Positions 36,201 through 48,200 of a stretch of 64,000 nucleotides of DNA are shown here, piece after piece. How positions within the stretch are numbered: position 1 is the first letter of the stretch; every line of letters begins with the position of its first letter. The notes under the pieces are model-generated. The model saw only the letters and a program-made list of their open reading frames with translations, did not search any database and was not told the origin of the DNA. Source of the stretch: Prinia subflava (lineage: Eukaryota; Chordata; Aves; Passeriformes; Cisticolidae); assembly GCF_021018805.1 (NCBI RefSeq), contig NC_086258.1, positions 9,215,081 to 9,279,080 of the forward strand, in the 5' to 3' direction. A program made the translations under genes and the position numbers.

Positions 36201-39200
36201 ACACCTTGGCAGTCCTGGGGGAATGGTTGGATCTGATGAACCCAGAGGGCTTTTCCAGCCCAACCTGCATGAATTATACAGCACATTGTCATCTGCACTA
36301 TTTGTCATTCATGATTTCAGTATGTGGTATCACAACTTAAATCACTGTTTTCTGTCTTGGAACGTGGATTGTTTCTCTTCCAGGTGTCCAAATTCAGCTG
36401 ATGTTTTAGGGAAAAACCTTGCAAGTCTGCAGAAAGAATTCAATGACATCCTTGCTGAGGCACAGAAGGAAAAAGAGAAAGCATGGGCTGGACAGAAGCA
36501 GTTGCAGGAAGAAATGGTGTCCCAGCAGGAAAAACTGGAAGAAATACAGGAGAAATACAAACAGGCACGTATCAAACCACAAAAGCAAGAGTGAGACAAT
36601 TTCAGATTAGTCTGAAAAATGGAACCTGCAGCTGAAGGATCAAGTTTCACACCGTGAAGCTTTGCTGTGCTCTGTCCTTTGTGTAACAGTGGAGTCTGAT
36701 TTGATTTTTCATTAATAGTCTTCCTGATTTTTACCTGATTGTTTGGTAAATTGAAATTTGTCTTAGAGGCAACAAAGACTTTAATGACCACTAGAAAAAT
36801 ACAGCTCTGAACATTCTTGAAAGATCATTATGCATACTTCTAATAAAAAAACTGAGGCACTCTTAAAATATTACAGTGGCACAGTAGTTACCTTTCTTTT
36901 CTGTTTGATGCAAAATATGCTGGTAACTGCATTTCCCAGAAATTTAATTAAATAATTAAAACGGGGTGGCTTTTGACTGGAAAAAGAAAATCTGGCAACT
37001 TATTCTGATGTATTTTACCTACAGGTTAAAGCCGAAAACAGGCAAAATAAGAACAAGATCCATCAGTTAGAGAATGAAATTCAACGTTTACATGGAAAAA
37101 TAAAGAGCATGGAAGAGATTCAGGGCCTGGCTGATCAGCAGCTCCAGGAGGCAGATGAAGAAAAAGAGGCTATTCTTGCTCAGCTGGAGAATTTAGAGAA
37201 AAGGGTAAGAATGGGGGAGAATTTAGAGAAAAGGGTAAGAATGGGTGAGGGCAGGTCCACGCACTGTTTGATTGCTCAGGAAAAAAGAAACAAAAACTTG
37301 TGAATTTTGCTTTGTAAGATAAAACAACACACGTAAGAACACAAATGTTAAATATAACATCTTTCTTTTCCTTAAATTTTACAGCTTGTCCTGGCTTTAG
37401 ATTTTTTTTCTGTGTAATACAAAATGGAGTGGGGATGAAAGGAGGTACGTTGTAAAAGTCTATTTTCCTGCTTTCAGAAAGAGGTGGAAGATGCCAGGGC
37501 ACAAATGCGGGTGAGGAGCCTGGATAAGGAGCTGAAGGAGCTGCAGAGAGCAGTGGTCACCTCAGACAAGCTGGCAGCCACCGAGCTCTCCATCGCCGTC
37601 AGCCAGCTCAGGGCTCTGCAGGACACTGTGCTCAGGATTGACCAGGACAGAGCCGAGGTGAATCAGCAGGGGGAGTTAATTAATTGCTTGTTAATGGTGC
37701 TGCAATGGGAGCAGGGCTGGTGTCCTTCAGATGAGCTGAGAGCTGTCTTCTGCATTCTTCTGAGCTGCACTGGAGCTCTTGCTTTGGGCAGAGTTTTAAA
37801 TTCAGTAGATGAGTGAGGAAATTTGAGTTCCTGCTGTGGGAGGGAAAGGAAGGGGAAGATCTTCAACCTCTTATTAACTGAAAGGCAAACAATAGATAAT
37901 ACATTGTTCTGTAAGACAGAAAAACAAGAGAAAGGACTGGAAACTCTTTTTCAAACTGGGAAGCACTTTTGGCTACATAATAACATCTCCTCTGCACCAA
38001 TACTGTAAAGTTAAAGGAGAGACAGTATTTTACATATATCTAGAGTTCCAGAACACTCAGGTGCTGATGCTTCTCAAGGGTTAGCTTTTCACAATGACAC
38101 ATTTCAAGCCTGAGAAATGCTCCTGACAGCTACAGCTCAGATGAAAATCTCAATTTCAGAAGCTTGAGGAAGCCCAGGAGTCCTGTGCTGAGGCAGCTCG
38201 TGCTTCCCAGGCTCTTGCCAGAGCAGAAGCAGAAATAGAATTGCTACAACAACTCCTGAAGGAGAAGGAAGAGCAAGTAGGTTGTTTGCTCTGTGTTATA
38301 TGATCAAATACCAGTGAGTTTCTGGAAATGCCATGTTCAGAGTTCTTGCCCTGCTCTTTTTCCCTCAAGTTTTCCCAAATCACAGCCTTCTTCCCTCCCC
38401 TGACACCTGCCCAAGAACAAACTGAAAACCTCACTGCCTGGAGCAGCTGAGTCTTAAAAATCACCTATTCACTCAAACATCTCTCATATGAGGGGATAGG
38501 AAGAATGAGTGGGAGCTTTTTGTGATTTGAGCTTCTGTTTCAAATAGGTTCTGCAGGAAATGGAGAGAGCTGGTGAGAAAACTGTTGCATCAAACACTCA
38601 TAAGTTTGAAATGAATAAGTTAAGGGAAGCCGTGGAGCAGCAAAAAGCAGAGATTGAACGTTTGAAATGGTTGTTGCATAATATTGGGACAGGTAATTTC
38701 TCTTTTCTCTCCACTTCATGCAGATAAACAGGGGTGCAGAAGATTATTATTCCCTATTTCTTACTGTTTGAACTGAGAATGTGGAGAATAATGTTGAGAA
38801 TATAAACCACCAAACCTCCTGTGTATGTCTGTCATTATAGATAACATTCAGTTTGTCTCCCTCAGCGATTAATTTTTTTAATATAGTTCCAATTTAACTG
38901 GATAACATTGAGGGAAAAGTTGAATGCAGTATCTATTTACCTATTTGCCTTAGATGACTCTAAAACTGTGCTTAATTTGCAGGTAACAAAGATGAAATGG
39001 AGACCTTACAGGGTGAAATTGCAGCCCTCAGAACTGTGCTCTCCCAGCAGAATGATCACAGCACAGCAGAGCCCCTGAAGAGAGGGGGGTACTGGTGCCA
39101 CATGCCATCATCACAGGTCAGGAATGAAACCCTGTCATGGATTGTTCTTCCTGTGGAAAGCCCTTTGATGGGGAAAAGTGCATTATAAATTCAGTAGGTT

Positions 39201-42200
39201 TGGGAGAAATTTGAGCACAAATATTGGCTGGCATGTAGGAGAAATACTGAAATAAAACACACACACAGATGTTCCTGGTAAAGCCCTTTGATAGGAGTCC
39301 AGGGTACATAACTTTGGGAGAGAACTGTTCAGTGGGCAGCACTGAAAATCCATTTAGGTAAGGGTTAAAAGGGGATGTTACTGACAAACATTTCTTCCAA
39401 AAGATTATCTGTCTGAATTTAAAGCAAATACTGTTAAAATAGATTTAGTGCTCTTAAAGCAGCATCATGCTTAGAACTGAGAGACAGCAGAGTATGTGTA
39501 TCCTGTTCTGAAAAATCATTAGAATGTCAACAATAACTCCTTTATTTGCCATGATCTGTCATTTCTAGATTAAAACATGCTGTGTTTTTTCTTTAGGCTT
39601 CAACTCCTGCTTCCCACAGCACCAAAGACTCTGGAGTGTGTTTGGGCTGCTCTGGCACATCCCCAGCCACGAGAGGGGATGCTCCCTGTGGGAGGGAGGA
39701 CTTGCCCAGCCAAGGATGTTGGGTTTATTCACCAGTCAGAAATAGGGTGTACAAAGCAAATTCTGCCAAAGGTAAGTCAGTGTCTGTCTCAGAATGTTTA
39801 GGAGCAGACTAAAGATAGGCTTGAAAAAACAAAGAGAGTTTTTTTTGATGGGCATGAGTGAATATAAATATTTATTACTGTTTAATAACTTTGTTTTAGC
39901 AACATTTATTATATAGAATTTAAAATTTGAAGGCTATTTCTACTGAAAAATTATTAAAAATAACATGTTTGGTTTTGTCTCTTTTAAAGATAGAAGAACA
40001 AAAGAAGATGGTGAAGGAGGTGCAGGATCTCCTGTCCCTGGAGGCTCCCCATTTGTCCCAGCCCCGGGCACAGTTATTTACACAGCCCTTCCAGATGGGG
40101 CCCCTGCACCTCAGGGCGTGGGGGTTTGTGCCCCTCCTCCTGCAGCAGCCCCTGGAGCTCCAGTGACTCCTGGATCCACCATCCATGGCCCACCTCCCAT
40201 GGGAGCCCAGGTGCTTTATGGCCCTCTGCCTCCAACCTTCCCAGTGCCACTGCTTCCCCTGGGAGCGCTCCACTGCAACATCCCTGAGCATCAGGAGCTG
40301 GTAAGAACCAGGGCTGCAGCTGCAACCCTTGGGAACTGCCTGATGAGTTAGGAACAGCTCCCTGCTAGGAAGGGTCTGGATCTGGGTGCAGTCTTTGCCA
40401 TCTGGAGCTGCCCCTGGGTGTCAGGAGGCCTCGGCTGGGAAATAAATCCTGATCGTGTTGTTCTGTTCCCTGTGTGCAGGAGAGTGAAGTCTCAAGGCTG
40501 GAAGACACTGTGTGCTATTTAAAGTCTCAGAAATACAAAGAGAAATGCTCAGAGGCAGCTGAGCGTAAATACAGAAAGGAGGTGGAAAGATTGCATGGAA
40601 ATGTTGAAGAGCTTGAGCAGGAAAGAGAAGAGCTGGAGTGTGAAGTGGCAGAGCTGCACCGAGCGGCTCAAAAACGGAGCACACGCAGGTGGGACATGTG
40701 CAAATACCCAAACCTTTTCCCAGCAAATGGCCATTTTTTGACTCATTTACAATTCCAGAAATTCAAGGGGCTCCCAGATCTTTGGCATCTTCGTGTTTTA
40801 ATTCCGTGTTTTTCATCCTGACCTTTCAGGGATTTCATTGACGGCAGCACCGACAGCCTCGTTGCAGAGCTGCAGCTGCAGAAATCCCTTCAGCAGCAGG
40901 AAGATGTTGCAGAGGAGATTGAATGTGCAGAGAAGACTCTGCTGAAGCGCCGGGCTGAGCTCAGAGAGGCTGACAGGCTCCTCACAGAGGCTCAGGTGGA
41001 GCTCGAGAGCACCCGGGGCAAGGTGAGGGAAGGCAAAACCCTGAGGGCAGGATTGGAGTGCTGTTTTGTTGGTCTAGGCAGTTCATTTTCACATGGGTAA
41101 CCTGGAACCTCTTAAAATGCTTCAATATGAAAATAAATTGGGAAATAAACTGTGCTAGAAGAACTCGGTTTGGTCCTTGTTGAGGAGGAGGAAGGTTTTC
41201 TGCTCTGGACAAGAGAGGAGAAAAAGTTGTTCATGGTAGACAGAGGGAGAAGGCTGAGGTGGAATATTCAAGCCAGGAGCTCTCTTTTAAACAGCAAATG
41301 CAGCATAAGGTGGAATGTATTGTCTCAATCTTCAATTTTTGCTTTAGACTAAAGAGACTCTGCAGAAGTACAATCGTGCCAAACACCGTTTGTCCTGCAC
41401 TGAGCTGGAGGCAGAGGAGCTGGAGCAGAGGGCTCAGGAAACAGCCACCAAACTTGTGAAAGCAGCTCAGCAGCTCAGGTACCCTGAGTGCTCCTGGGGG
41501 TTTGTGAAACACGGGGTGAGCACAGGGGCTGGGCTCTTCCCAGTGTCAGGACACTGCTTTTGGAGAGGGAGAGAGCTGTTAAATGTTGATATGAAAAGGC
41601 ACAAATGCTCTTCTAGGTTATTACAGACAGACACGAGGGGTTTGGAACAGCTGAAGAGGGAACAAGAAGGTATTTTGAAGGAAATCAACAAAATGGTGGC
41701 TGCAAAAGACTCTGAGCTGCAGTCATTAAACCAGAAGATAGAAATGCTCACTGAGAGGTGAGTACTTTTCATTTACCATGAACTGCATGAAGTTAAACAT
41801 GTCCTCCTCCAGTGAGCCTAAGATATTCTCACTTCTTCTGAGCTCTGTTTTTATCCTCACTCTCAGCCTTCAGAAGCTCCAAGGAGATATTCGCCTTGCA
41901 GAAGGTAACGAGGGCCAGCATCTCCAGATCATCAGAGAAGCAGAAAACCTTGTTCAGGGCAAGAAAAACGAACTGGAAACATTGAAAGATCAGGTGAGGC
42001 TAGCCCTGGGCTATCCATTTTGCTGGAATTGATCTTTGTCTCCCAGTTACGATCCCAGTCTCTCCCATGCATTTTTTCATGTGGGTTTTTTTATGTTTAG
42101 CTATAAAACAAAAGCTTGCACTGACTCTTGTGTTCACTTCCCCACTGTAGATTTCTGCTCAGCAGCAAGAGCTCTTGTTCCTGGAGCAGCAGGTGACTCA

Positions 42201-45200
42201 AAGAACAGAAGAGCTCTGTGGCCTTCAGGACTGCATTTCCCAGAGGAAAGGTGACCTCAAAGAAGCTCTTCGAGAGGGAGAGACAGAAGCACATGAAAAA
42301 CTTCGCCAGATAAGGGTAAGTTTTCAAATTATTATAGCAAAACAAACAATCCAGGAGGTTTCCACAAAATCAGTTTTGCTTTTTGTGCCCTCCCCAAACC
42401 CACTGAGAAAGAGAACATGGAATTTTATGGTTTTGTGTGACCAAAAGCTTAGTCCAGATGCACAAAGAAGAACTCCCCAATTCCAGTAATTCTTACAGAA
42501 TTGGTCCCTTGAGAGCTAAATTACATGAAATATAAGTCTGTGAATGACTTCCTGTTGCTGAGGAGCAGCTGCTGAAGGGAATCAGTGTGATCAGTGTGTG
42601 TAAAACACAACACAGCTGCCCCACTCTGTCCCCATCCCCATTTGCACTGAGAGGATTCTGTACTTCCCTGCTGAAATCAAAACCAAGTATCAGGGCTAAT
42701 TGTATTTTGTGATTTATTTTCTTCTGTGAGGTCTTCTTGTCTGGTTTTGTTTTAAGGCCTATTATTCACTTGAATGACAATGTTGTGGTAAGATTTGGAG
42801 ATCAAATTCCTTGCAGAATTATTACTCTGAATTGCCAACAAACAAGACCTTAACTTAAATATTCTGTATTTTTTGTTTGTTAAACCAGAATACTGATGAC
42901 AGACTGTTAAACTTCAGTTTAAAGGAAAAATTCATTTAAAATTGCAAAGAATGGTATTCCTTATAACACTGAATTATTCTCACAGGAAATGAAAGTACTT
43001 CTGGGAGAGCTTAGTGTTGAGAGGAATGAACTGGATGTCCAGATGAATGAGAGAAGATCTCAGCTTTCAGTCCTAAAGAAGGATATTAGAAAGGAGGAGG
43101 AAAATCTTCAAGGAATACTTGGTCAAATCACCAAACATAAGATGGGTAAGTCCTGGGATTTACTGGGTTTTGTGCAGATTGGGAACGAGCACACAGAGCT
43201 CGAGTTCTCCTCATCCTAATCCAATAACTGCTCCTTATTTCCCCTCACTAGAATTGAAACATGTACTGGAAATGCTGGAGCTTGAGAAGAATGAACTGGA
43301 AGGTTTGAAACTACAGCATGAACAGAAGGTCAATGAGCTGGAAAAGATCCAGGTGGCTGTTCTAGAGGTAGGAAATGCTTCTGTGGCTGAGGCAGAGACT
43401 GGGAGATCTGTGCTTCTCTTAAGCCTTGGATAACAGAATCCTGATGCTTTTAAATCAATCAGATTCTAATCTCATTTCAGCTTATCACAGGAAAGCCCTA
43501 AAGTCCACTTAGGCCCTTTAAAATAATGGGATTTTTGGTGTACGTTGGAGGGAGGGAGCACAGAAGCTCTTCTGTGGCTGTAGAATGATGGATGCTGGTT
43601 TTTAGGAGCTTCCAGAGTCTTTTTATCTGGATCCTGTTCCCTCACTTCCAAACAATGAGTCTGGAAGGGAGTTTAACTCAGCTGGGTGATCTCCAGCATT
43701 ACAAAGGTCCCCAAGGTCCTTGGAACCATTCTGTTGTCACCTTCCTCCTTTAAATGCCCTCAGACTCCTCTGGCTGCAGCTCAGGCTGTCAATACCTGTT
43801 CTGCTTCTGGACCATTCCAATGCTCACCATGCCTGTTTTTCCTAGGAGAAGCTAAAACTGGAGAAAACTCAGAGATTATTTCAGTGCCAGCAAGGGGAGG
43901 TGGATTGGCAGGAGCAGCTCCTCAGGAAGGACCGTGAGCAGAACGAGCACCTGAGCTCCCAAATGAGAGCTCTGCAAAGCAGCATCGAGGCTCTGGCCAG
44001 GGAGAAGGAGAGGCTGCAGGAGGACTGCAGGAGCTTGGAGAAGAAACTGGCACAAACCAAAAGGTGGGGGAATGTCTTCTGCAGAAATCAGAAGTGTTTG
44101 AATGTCTGTTTGTTGTAGTTAAAAATACAGCTCTAGCTCTGAGGTGCCCAATAATACAGAACAGGCATTTTCTTATGTTCTGTGGAGTTTTTGCTTTAAG
44201 CCTGTCTACAGCAGATGTAAAAAATACTCAGCAATGGAGCTGATCAATCAGCAGCATTTGTTATATCCTGGCAATGCTACAAATGCCACAAATGTGAGAA
44301 ATGTGAGAAATGTTACAAAAAGCAAAGTGTTGCCTCTTGGAACAGGACATTTGTCTTGCTCTGACTGCTGGTGCCCTCCCCTTGGGCTTAGAGGGTTTTG
44401 CTGCCATTTTTAAAGTCCTCACCAAGCATTTCCAACTAACCAGGATTGTGATTCACATTTTACAGAGATTTAACTGCTGCTGAAGACAGCAGCAGAGCTG
44501 CACTGTCCAACGTGGAAAAAGTGGAATTGGATATGAAGAACCTGCAGCAGGAGGTGGAGCTACTGAACAAGCAGAAGAAATCACTGAATGCAGAGATTGT
44601 TGCTGTCCAGGAGGATCTTCAAGGTAAAATTTTTGGGTTTAAGCATTTTAAGAGAAATTCTGTTAAAAGACACACTTTAACTGAACTGTATGATATTAAA
44701 CATTCAGCATGCTCAGATGTCCACAGGCAGAAGGAATTTAACATGTTGAAAAGATGGAAATTTCATAAACTGTGTTTGTGTTATTCATGCTTTGCTCATG
44801 AAAAGAGAGAATTTCTGTGTATTGGTATTTCAAACAAATTGATGTCTTGTCACCAAATACTTTCCTAGGGAAAAAGGAAGAGCTGGAAACTCTGAAGGGA
44901 GAACTGAATGACTCGAGGCAGCAGCTTCACCTCGTGGAACAGGTTTGTTTTAGTGAAATTTGTCCTTATGGTCACTCTGGGAGTCTGGTGCTGCTCCCAA
45001 CCCGTTTGTGAGGGCACAGCTCAACATCAGAGCCCTGCAGAGCTGAGAGCAGGGATTGCTTTATTGCCTTCTTGTTGAGTGTGGAGTGGGTTTATTGTTT
45101 CTTAGGAGGAAGATAATTTAAAAACAACCAACCAAGCAGCACCTTCTGCCTTCTTACCTGGTGGCTCCTTCGGTGTTAATTCCCTCTGTGGCTGGTTTGG

Positions 45201-48200
45201 GTGGAAGGGGCCCTGAGTGTGCCAGGGATCAGCTCTGTTCTCTCAAACCCAAACCTCTGGGGCTGGTTCCTCTTCCCAGCTCCTCCTGCCACTTTTGTTT
45301 TCCACTGCAGGATCTGGAAAACAACTCCAGGCAGCAGGAGGAGCTGCTCAGAGAGCAGGCAGCTCTCAAGGAGGAGATCCGAGAGTATTTAAGGAAACGG
45401 AAGGAGTGCCAGGAGAGGTGCAAGAGGAGGGAGAAGCAACTGCAGCAGCTCCAGAAGAAGATTGAAGAGAAGGAAACAGAACTGGCCCAGCAGGAAGTGG
45501 TAATGAGCCCCCTGACTTGCCTCACTTCCTCCTGACCTTAAAAATAATTCAGGCCAAAAAGTTTGAGGTGTGAGTTTACAAATAATCACAAAAGCAATAC
45601 AATAATCACAATAATCACAGACTGGTTTGGCCAAATTAGCTCGGGTTGGGTGAGGAGTTTCAGCAAAGCGTTACCCAAAAGGAAAACTGAGGGAGCTGTT
45701 CTGAAAATGAGAGAGGCAAGAAAAAGTGACAAACATTTTTTGTCAGTAGGGACTGTTAGACTGCAGTTCTTTCCAATTTATGCTGGTTTTACTTCTCTGA
45801 TGTCTCGTAGTGATGGTTTTTGTTCTCCCTGAGTTGGTGCTGGTTCAAGCTCAGATTGGGGGGGGTTTCTGGCAGGTTCTTCACCGCCTCAAGCAAAACT
45901 CAGAGCGTGAAGGGAAGAAACTGGAAGAATGTGCAGCTAAAGTGAAGGATCAGAAAATGCTGTTGGAAAAGGAGCTAACAGATCAACACAAGAAACTGGA
46001 GCAGGCAATAGCTAAAGTCAGGCTGGCAGAAGAGAACCTTGGGAAGCTGGAAAAGGAGGAGTCCCTGTGTGCAGCTCTTGAGGAAACCATCAGGAAAAGC
46101 AGTAAGAGTCATGGCACAAATGAACTGCCACCATCTCTGGGGGCTGAGGATAATGGCACAATAAATATTTTTGTTCATCTTGCTCGGGTTCTTGGTGTTT
46201 GGAAAATCTCTGCTGTGTAGGAAGTGGGCCAAGATAAGCTTTTGCTAATCAGGATTTTTTTTAATGTTTATTGCAGAACATCAGCTCTCAGAAAAAGAAT
46301 TACAGTTACAACAAAAAGACAGAGAAATACAGTGTCTTCAGAAAGAACTGGAGGTTTCAAAGTCTGAGCTGAAGCAACTTCAAGGTCAGATGGTGTCAGA
46401 GAGGAGAGAAGCAGAAAAACAAATCTTGCGTCTGAGAGAAGCACAGAAAATGCAAAGGATAGAGCTTGACAGCAAACTGCAAGTAAGTCCTCCCTGAGGG
46501 GAGAAAGTTTGGGGGTTTGGGTTATTTTAAACAGCAGAATGAGGGAATACCCATATTTGTCACTGGAGGAACAAAGCAATGGAACAACTTCCTGACCAGG
46601 CAGCCAAACTCTGACATCCCCAGTGCTGCACAAGCCCTGAGCTGCTCCTGTTTCTGGCTTGGAGGAGTCGTGGGCTCTCTGAGCTCCTGTTCTGTGTGGA
46701 TGCTGCCAGTGAAGGCCTCTCCCTGCACTCCCCTAGGAGCAGAGGCACAGGAGTGGCAGCTCGCAGGGTGCTGAGCTTGTCACCCACGGTCACAGCGCCT
46801 GGGGGGACCTGGAGTGCAGCCACCCCCAGGGTGGCACAGCTGGGTGTAAATCCTGGGGGGATGAGGGTTCATGGCCTCAGACAAACTCATTTTGTATTGG
46901 TTTTCAATCTTCCTCCTGCGGTACCATAATTGAAAATACACCCAGAGTTGTAATTTATGCAAATCACTGAATGTTAGCAATGTTCAGAGCAGGCATTTAA
47001 CAACTTGCCAGTGCCAGCTTGGGCCAGCTTTTTCTTCTTTAGATACTCATTTTAAATTAAAAAATGATTCACCTTGTCTGACTCATTCTAGTCCTTCAAT
47101 AAACCCTTCATAAATTGTTTTGAAGCCCTTTAAAAACAGAGAATGTTGTTGGCATTTGAGAAGGCCCTGCAAGGTCAGAGTGTGGCAGGTTTAGGTTAAC
47201 AGCCCCTGGTAGCTGGGGTTGCCTGTTCCCATCTGAGGGGCTTCCCTGGCAGAGTGAACGTTGGAACCAGGGCTGCAGCAGGTCAGGGGTTTGGATTTGT
47301 GACTGCAGCACTCCTTGGAGCCCTGTTCAGTTACACTGGAGGACCCTCAGGACTGGTGTTTGTAACCGAGCTGTTCTGTGCTGCAGGTGAAAACACAACA
47401 CCTGGAAGAGAGACAAAGGGAAATGGAGAGTGCAGCAACCTTGCTTAACCTGGAGGTTGAAAATGAAATCAGGACGGGGTTTAAATCTTCAAGCTCGTCT
47501 TCTCCAGACCCGTTGGAAGACTTGGAAGCATCATTTGAAGGGAAGAGGAGTCTGCAGTGTGAGTGTGATAACCCAGAGACTGCTCCCTTCACTGCTGACA
47601 GACAGCTCCTCTCCTTGGAAGAAAAGTTCAATATTTCCAGAGTCTTCTTACTGGTAAAATGCTTTGGACAAGCAGCTGCTCCTGGTGCTGTGTTGGTCCC
47701 TGTGGCTGAGTGTGCTTTTCTTTTTCCCCGAGGATGAGCAGTGGCGGGGAGAGGCGCTCCGGGAGAAGCTGCAGCAGCACGAGGACAGGCTCAAGGTGCC
47801 ACATCTGTGTCCCTCACACCCCTGGGCCCCCTCAAATCATGATCCAAACAGCCTGGGGGAGTGGGGATCCTCCTCCAGCTGGGGCACATCCACTCTGTAA
47901 TGAACAGAGACAGGAGCTTTGGGTGGGAACAGTAGAAGCCTGGCTGTAGCAGGATGAGTAATTTTAATTGGCAGTTAATTAGATATTGGAGTATTTCAAG
48001 ATTCTCTCATTTATATCATCCTGTGGTATATCAGCAGCATGACAGAGGAGTTCAGCACCACCCACAATCACCTTAAGGTCCAGGCTCAGTTAGAACATGG
48101 CCATCAAAACACAACTTATTTCAAAATGACTCCCAAACCCACTGCCCGCTGCTTGTGGTGTGAGACTCACCCTTCCAGCCTTTAGGGCTGACGTTACAGT

